Positions 6,312 through 8,004 of a stretch of 8,004 nt of DNA are shown here, one piece after another. Each line of letters opens with the position of its first letter. Position 1 is the first letter of the stretch. The DNA comes from an uncultured Bacteroidota bacterium (GTDB lineage Bacteria > Bacteroidota > Ignavibacteria > UBA10030 > UBA8401), in NCBI GenBank assembly GCA_937920105.1, contig CALETH010000047.1, forward strand, positions 1 through 8,004, given 5' to 3'. The notes under the pieces were generated by a model that searched no databases, was not told where the DNA came from, and was given only the letters and a program-made list of their open reading frames with translations. The position numbers and the translations under genes were made by a program.

Positions 6312-7055
6312 ATGCAAATCATTCAATCAAAAAAAATTTCTTCCTATTCAAATCTTATTTTTGGGATGAGTACACGCAATGGTGGAGTGAGTCCAGAAAA
6401 ATATGGATTGAATATGAGTTTTACTGTTGGTGATGAACAAAAAAATGTGGAAGAAAATAGAAGAAGATTTTTTTCAGGATTAGAAATCTCTCAATCACAA
6501 ATTGCATTTCCAATCCAAAATCATACAACCAATATTTGTTCAGTAAATTCTGCTGGAGAATATAAAAATACAGATGCATTAATCACCAATACAAAAAATC
6601 TTTTTCTTGCAATCAGTGTTGCAGATTGTAATGCCGTTATGCTTTTTGATTCTGTAACACAAACCATTGCTGGAGTTCATGCAGGTTGGCGGGGAACAGT
6701 GGGAAAAATAGTTTCTCAAACTATTGAAATGATGGAAAAGCAGTATTTCATAAATCCAAAAAATCTTATTGCGTTTATTGGACCTTCTGCCAGAAAATGT
6801 TGTTATGAAGTAGAAAAAGATGTTGCACAAGAATTCTCTTCAAAATTTTTGAAAGAAAGAAGTGACGATAAGTTTTTGTTAGATGTACCATCTGCAAATG
6901 TTGAACAATTAGTAGAAAGCGGAGTTTTAGAAAATAATATTGAAATTCATCCTGATTGCACAATATGTTCATCAAAAACATATCATTCTTATCGTTGTGA
7001 TAAAGAAAAAGCAGGGAGAATGCTGGCGGTGATTGGGATGAAAGTAGATAAGTAA
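6312..7055 (+). CDS. pgeF: peptidoglycan editing factor PgeF (YfiH / DUF152, laccase-domain family)
   Basis: A 247-residue single-domain protein of the YfiH family. In Escherichia coli this protein prevents misincorporation of L-Ser in place of L-Ala in muropeptides, and some family members were previously described as polyphenol oxidases or as purine nucleosidases/phosphorylases. Family landmarks in order are STRNGGVS (20-27), Q69-N-H71, TDALIT (87-92), VADC with C106, HAGWRGT with H123 (123-129), GPSARKCCYEV (157-167) and the C-terminal CTICSSKTYHSYRCDKEKAGR (216-236). The metal-binding triad H71, C106 and H123 is complete. Slight departures from the common pattern are Q-N-H-T instead of Q-V-H-G and SYRCD instead of SYRRD. 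The ATG at 6312 has no clear Shine-Dalgarno. It lies 45 bases after porX, separated by the palindrome, and read-through from porX is possible since no terminator is evident there. Confidence 0.93.
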   Translation: MQIIQSKKISSYSNLIFGMSTRNGGVSPEKYGLNMSFTVGDEQKNVEENRRRFFSGLEISQSQIAFPIQNHTTNICSVNSAGEYKNTDALITNTKNLFLAISVADCNAVMLFDSVTQTIAGVHAGWRGTVGKIVSQTIEMMEKQYFINPKNLIAFIGPSARKCCYEVEKDVAQEFSSKFLKERSDDKFLLDVPSANVEQLVESGVLENNIEIHPDCTICSSKTYHSYRCDKEKAGRMLAVIGMKVDK

Positions 7056-7075
7056 TGGAGTAGATAAGTAGATGA
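7044..7075 (+). repeat. two-copy 16-bp tandem repeat across the pgeF stop
   Basis: Two units starting GTAGATAAGTA, at 7044-7059 and 7060-7075, agree at 13 of 16 positions. The first contains the pgeF stop codon (7053-7055). The last codons of pgeF (VDK) fall in the repeat, so it may be a short local duplication extending past the gene end. No function is evident. Confidence 0.6.
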
Positions 7076-7092
7076 GTATAAATGATAAATAG

Positions 7093-7112
7093 CCACGACC
7101 TTTAGGTCGTGG
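7093..7112. repeat. REP-like palindrome 1 in the pgeF / NHL intergenic region
   Basis: CCACGACCT (7093-7101) and AGGTCGTGG (7104-7112) form a perfect 9-bp stem around two T residues, the GC-richest spot of this AT-rich spacer. No T-run follows. Its centre, ACCTTTAGGT, has the same CTTTAG core as the next palindrome. Confidence 0.7.
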
Positions 7113-7134
7113 AAAGAGAAACTACCAAAATATT

Positions 7135-7150
7135 TTGGACTTTAGTCCAA
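7135..7150. repeat. REP-like palindrome 2 in the same spacer
   Basis: TTGGACT (7135-7141) and AGTCCAA (7144-7150) form a perfect 7-bp stem around two T residues. It is 22 bases after palindrome 1, in the same orientation of the shared CTTTAG core. The outer arms differ, so the two are not simple copies of each other. Confidence 0.6.
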
Positions 7151-7162
7151 TGTGTAGTGATG

Positions 7163-7209
7163 GGATGGACTTGTTCCGCTCATACGAAATGCAAATCCGT
7201 CCTTTTTTT
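7163..7209 (+). terminator. imperfect hairpin followed by T7, probable terminator of pgeF
   Basis: GGATGGACTTG (7163-7173) pairs with CAAATCCGTCC (7192-7202) over 11 positions with one G-T wobble and one C-A mismatch. The loop can fold further, since CG at 7177-7178 can pair with CG at 7185-7186. A run of seven T (7203-7209) follows immediately. This would stop transcription after pgeF and insulate the downstream secreted-protein gene. It may itself derive from a REP-like element like its two neighbours. Confidence 0.65.
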
Positions 7210-7244
7210 ACTACCATAATTCATATAATCCATAGTACATCATC

Positions 7245-7273
7245 TTGATATTCTCAAATAAATTCGATATACT
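7245..7273 (+). promoter_or_regulatory. near-consensus sigma70-type promoter of the NHL-repeat gene
   Basis: TTGATA (7245-7250) and TATACT (7268-7273) are separated by 17 bases; each hexamer matches the sigma70 consensus at 5 of 6 positions. The expected transcript start near 7280 lies within the TTCACAA repeat, giving a leader of about 30 bases. It lies after the T7 terminator and upstream of a good Shine-Dalgarno, so position and order all fit. Confidence 0.7.
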
Positions 7274-7276
7274 CAG

Positions 7277-7297
7277 TTCACAATTCACAATTCACAA
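7277..7297 (+). repeat. three tandem TTCACAA units in the leader of the NHL-repeat gene
   Basis: Three exact copies of the heptamer TTCACAA occupy 7277-7283, 7284-7290 and 7291-7297. They begin 4 bases after the -10 box and the last two bases of the third copy form the start of the Shine-Dalgarno. Copy-number change by slippage would alter the leader length by 7 bases per unit without touching the coding frame. Confidence 0.85.
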
Positions 7298-7301
7298 GGA
7301 G
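7296..7301 (+). promoter_or_regulatory. Shine-Dalgarno of the NHL-repeat gene
   Basis: AAGGAG ends 10 bases before the ATG at 7312. It fixes that ATG, which also opens a clear signal peptide, as the start. Confidence 0.75.
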
Positions 7302-7311
7302 AAAAACCTTT

Positions 7312-8004
7312 ATGAAAAACAATCTCAAAACAATTTTTATGTTGTTGACACTATTATTAGTAGCAGCAACAACCAATGCACAAATCTCTACCACCGCAAG
7401 CAATGTGTGGGGACAAAGTGATTTTAGTACAGGTACCGCTAATCCAACACAGTCAGGTATGAATAGACCAACTTCAATTGCCATAGATGAAGCACACAGA
7501 AAAGTGTATGTAGCGGATAATTTTTACCATCGTGTCTTACGATTTTCTTTGGATTCTATAGAAGTTAACAATCCACAGGCAGAAATTGTATTCGGACAAA
7601 CAGATTTTGTTAGTGTTCTTGCTAATAGAGGTACAACTGCAGACAATAATACATTAAGTTCTCCCAGTGCAGTTGCTGTTGATGCGAATGGAAATTTATA
7701 TATAGCAGATAAAAATAATCATAGAGTTTTACGCTTTAATAATGCAAATTTAATAAACTCTAATGGACCTGCAGCCAATGCAATATTTGGGCAAGTTGAT
7801 TTTACCACTGTTACTTTTGGGAATACAAATATAAAAATGCGTAATCCACAAGGATTAGGATTAGATAATGATACTTTATATGTTGCTGAAGAAAATAACA
7901 ATCGTGTTATAAAATTCAAATCTGCTTCACAAGTAACTACAAACCCAACGGCAGATACAGTATTTGGTCAATCAACATTTAGTACAGGTAGTGCTAATCA
8001 AGGG
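7312..8004 (+). CDS. secreted NHL-repeat beta-propeller protein, N-terminal part (3' end outside window)
   Basis: An open frame of 231 codons without a stop to the window edge. Residues 1-23 are a Sec signal peptide (NNLK, a long L/V/A core, then TTNA before Q24); no lipobox cysteine is present, so the protein is exported rather than a lipoprotein. The mature part is built of NHL-like units, each opening with [VI][WF]GQxxF and closing with a strand such as LYIADKNNHRVLRF. Unit openings are at residues 32, 93, 158 and 217, spacings of 61, 65 and 59. The YVAD..HRVLRF, YIAD..HRVLRF and YVAE..NRVIKF closings are the blade core of NHL propellers. Such proteins in FCB-group bacteria often carry a C-terminal T9SS sorting domain, but this end is not in the window. 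The gene has its own strong promoter, leader repeat and Shine-Dalgarno and stands alone after a terminator. Ligand and function are unknown. Confidence 0.9.
   Translation, partial: MKNNLKTIFMLLTLLLVAATTNAQISTTASNVWGQSDFSTGTANPTQSGMNRPTSIAIDEAHRKVYVADNFYHRVLRFSLDSIEVNNPQAEIVFGQTDFVSVLANRGTTADNNTLSSPSAVAVDANGNLYIADKNNHRVLRFNNANLINSNGPAANAIFGQVDFTTVTFGNTNIKMRNPQGLGLDNDTLYVAEENNNRVIKFKSASQVTTNPTADTVFGQSTFSTGSANQG

Noticed and set aside
6312..7055. Copper laccase / polyphenol oxidase function for the YfiH-family gene
   Set aside because: The older family name refers to a laccase-like domain, but the motifs are those of the PgeF/YfiH group with a single H-C-H metal site, not a multicopper oxidase with several cupredoxin domains.
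7044..7311. CRISPR-like array or small RNA gene in the longest intergenic stretch
   Set aside because: The repeats differ in sequence and spacing, there are no equal spacers and no cas genes; the palindromes are better explained as REP-like elements and a terminator.
1..8004. tRNA, rRNA or riboswitch genes
   Set aside because: No cloverleaf, rRNA segment or conserved riboswitch core was recognised on either strand in the intergenic stretches; the leaders of HU, porX and the NHL gene are too short for known riboswitches.
1..8004. A hidden novel multi-gene system
   Set aside because: All eight substantial genes belong to recognised families and most are housekeeping or widely conserved; no unknown conserved gene group, toxin-antitoxin pair, reverse transcriptase or integrase is visible.

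Overview
The window is AT-rich (roughly one third G+C by eye) and looks like an ordinary chromosomal segment of a bacterium from the Bacteroidota / Ignavibacteriota / Kapabacteria part of the FCB group. The main pointer is a full-length PorX-type response regulator (receiver plus alkaline-phosphatase/PglZ-like domain), a protein typical of lineages with a type IX secretion system (T9SS). A secreted NHL-repeat beta-propeller protein and the general style of the proteins agree with this. Placement below that level is inference. All genes are on the + strand.

Region 1 (1-2622): the 3' end of an acyltransferase-3 membrane protein, then purD (purine synthesis) and a GT4 glycosyltransferase, with gaps of 8-9 bases. 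This looks like one transcription unit mixing surface-glycan genes with a housekeeping gene. Region 2 (2623-4567): an HU-family DNA-binding protein with its own promoter and strong ribosome binding site, a hairpin, then a tight run of an FKBP-type lipoprotein isomerase, a two-cluster ferredoxin and triosephosphate isomerase. It is closed by a very clear bidirectional terminator. Region 3 (4568-7209): a regulatory region with a dyad and a promoter-like sequence, porX, a 25-bp palindrome, pgeF (peptidoglycan editing factor, YfiH/DUF152 family), then a cluster of REP-like hairpins ending in a T-tract. Region 4 (7210-8004): a near-consensus sigma70 promoter, a leader containing three tandem TTCACAA units, a good ribosome binding site and the 5' part of a secreted NHL-repeat protein that runs off the window.

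Most genes are recognisable families with intact catalytic residues, and I do not see a new multi-gene system. The parts most worth a second look are non-coding: the TTCACAA heptamer repeat in the leader of the secreted protein, the intergenic palindromes with shared architecture, the hairpin directly in front of the FKBP start, and the dyad upstream of porX. In the proteins, the notable points are near-identical DNA in two NHL units and the porX / secreted-protein neighbourhood. No intergenic stretch exceeds 300 bases; the longest is 7056-7311 and its contents are itemised.
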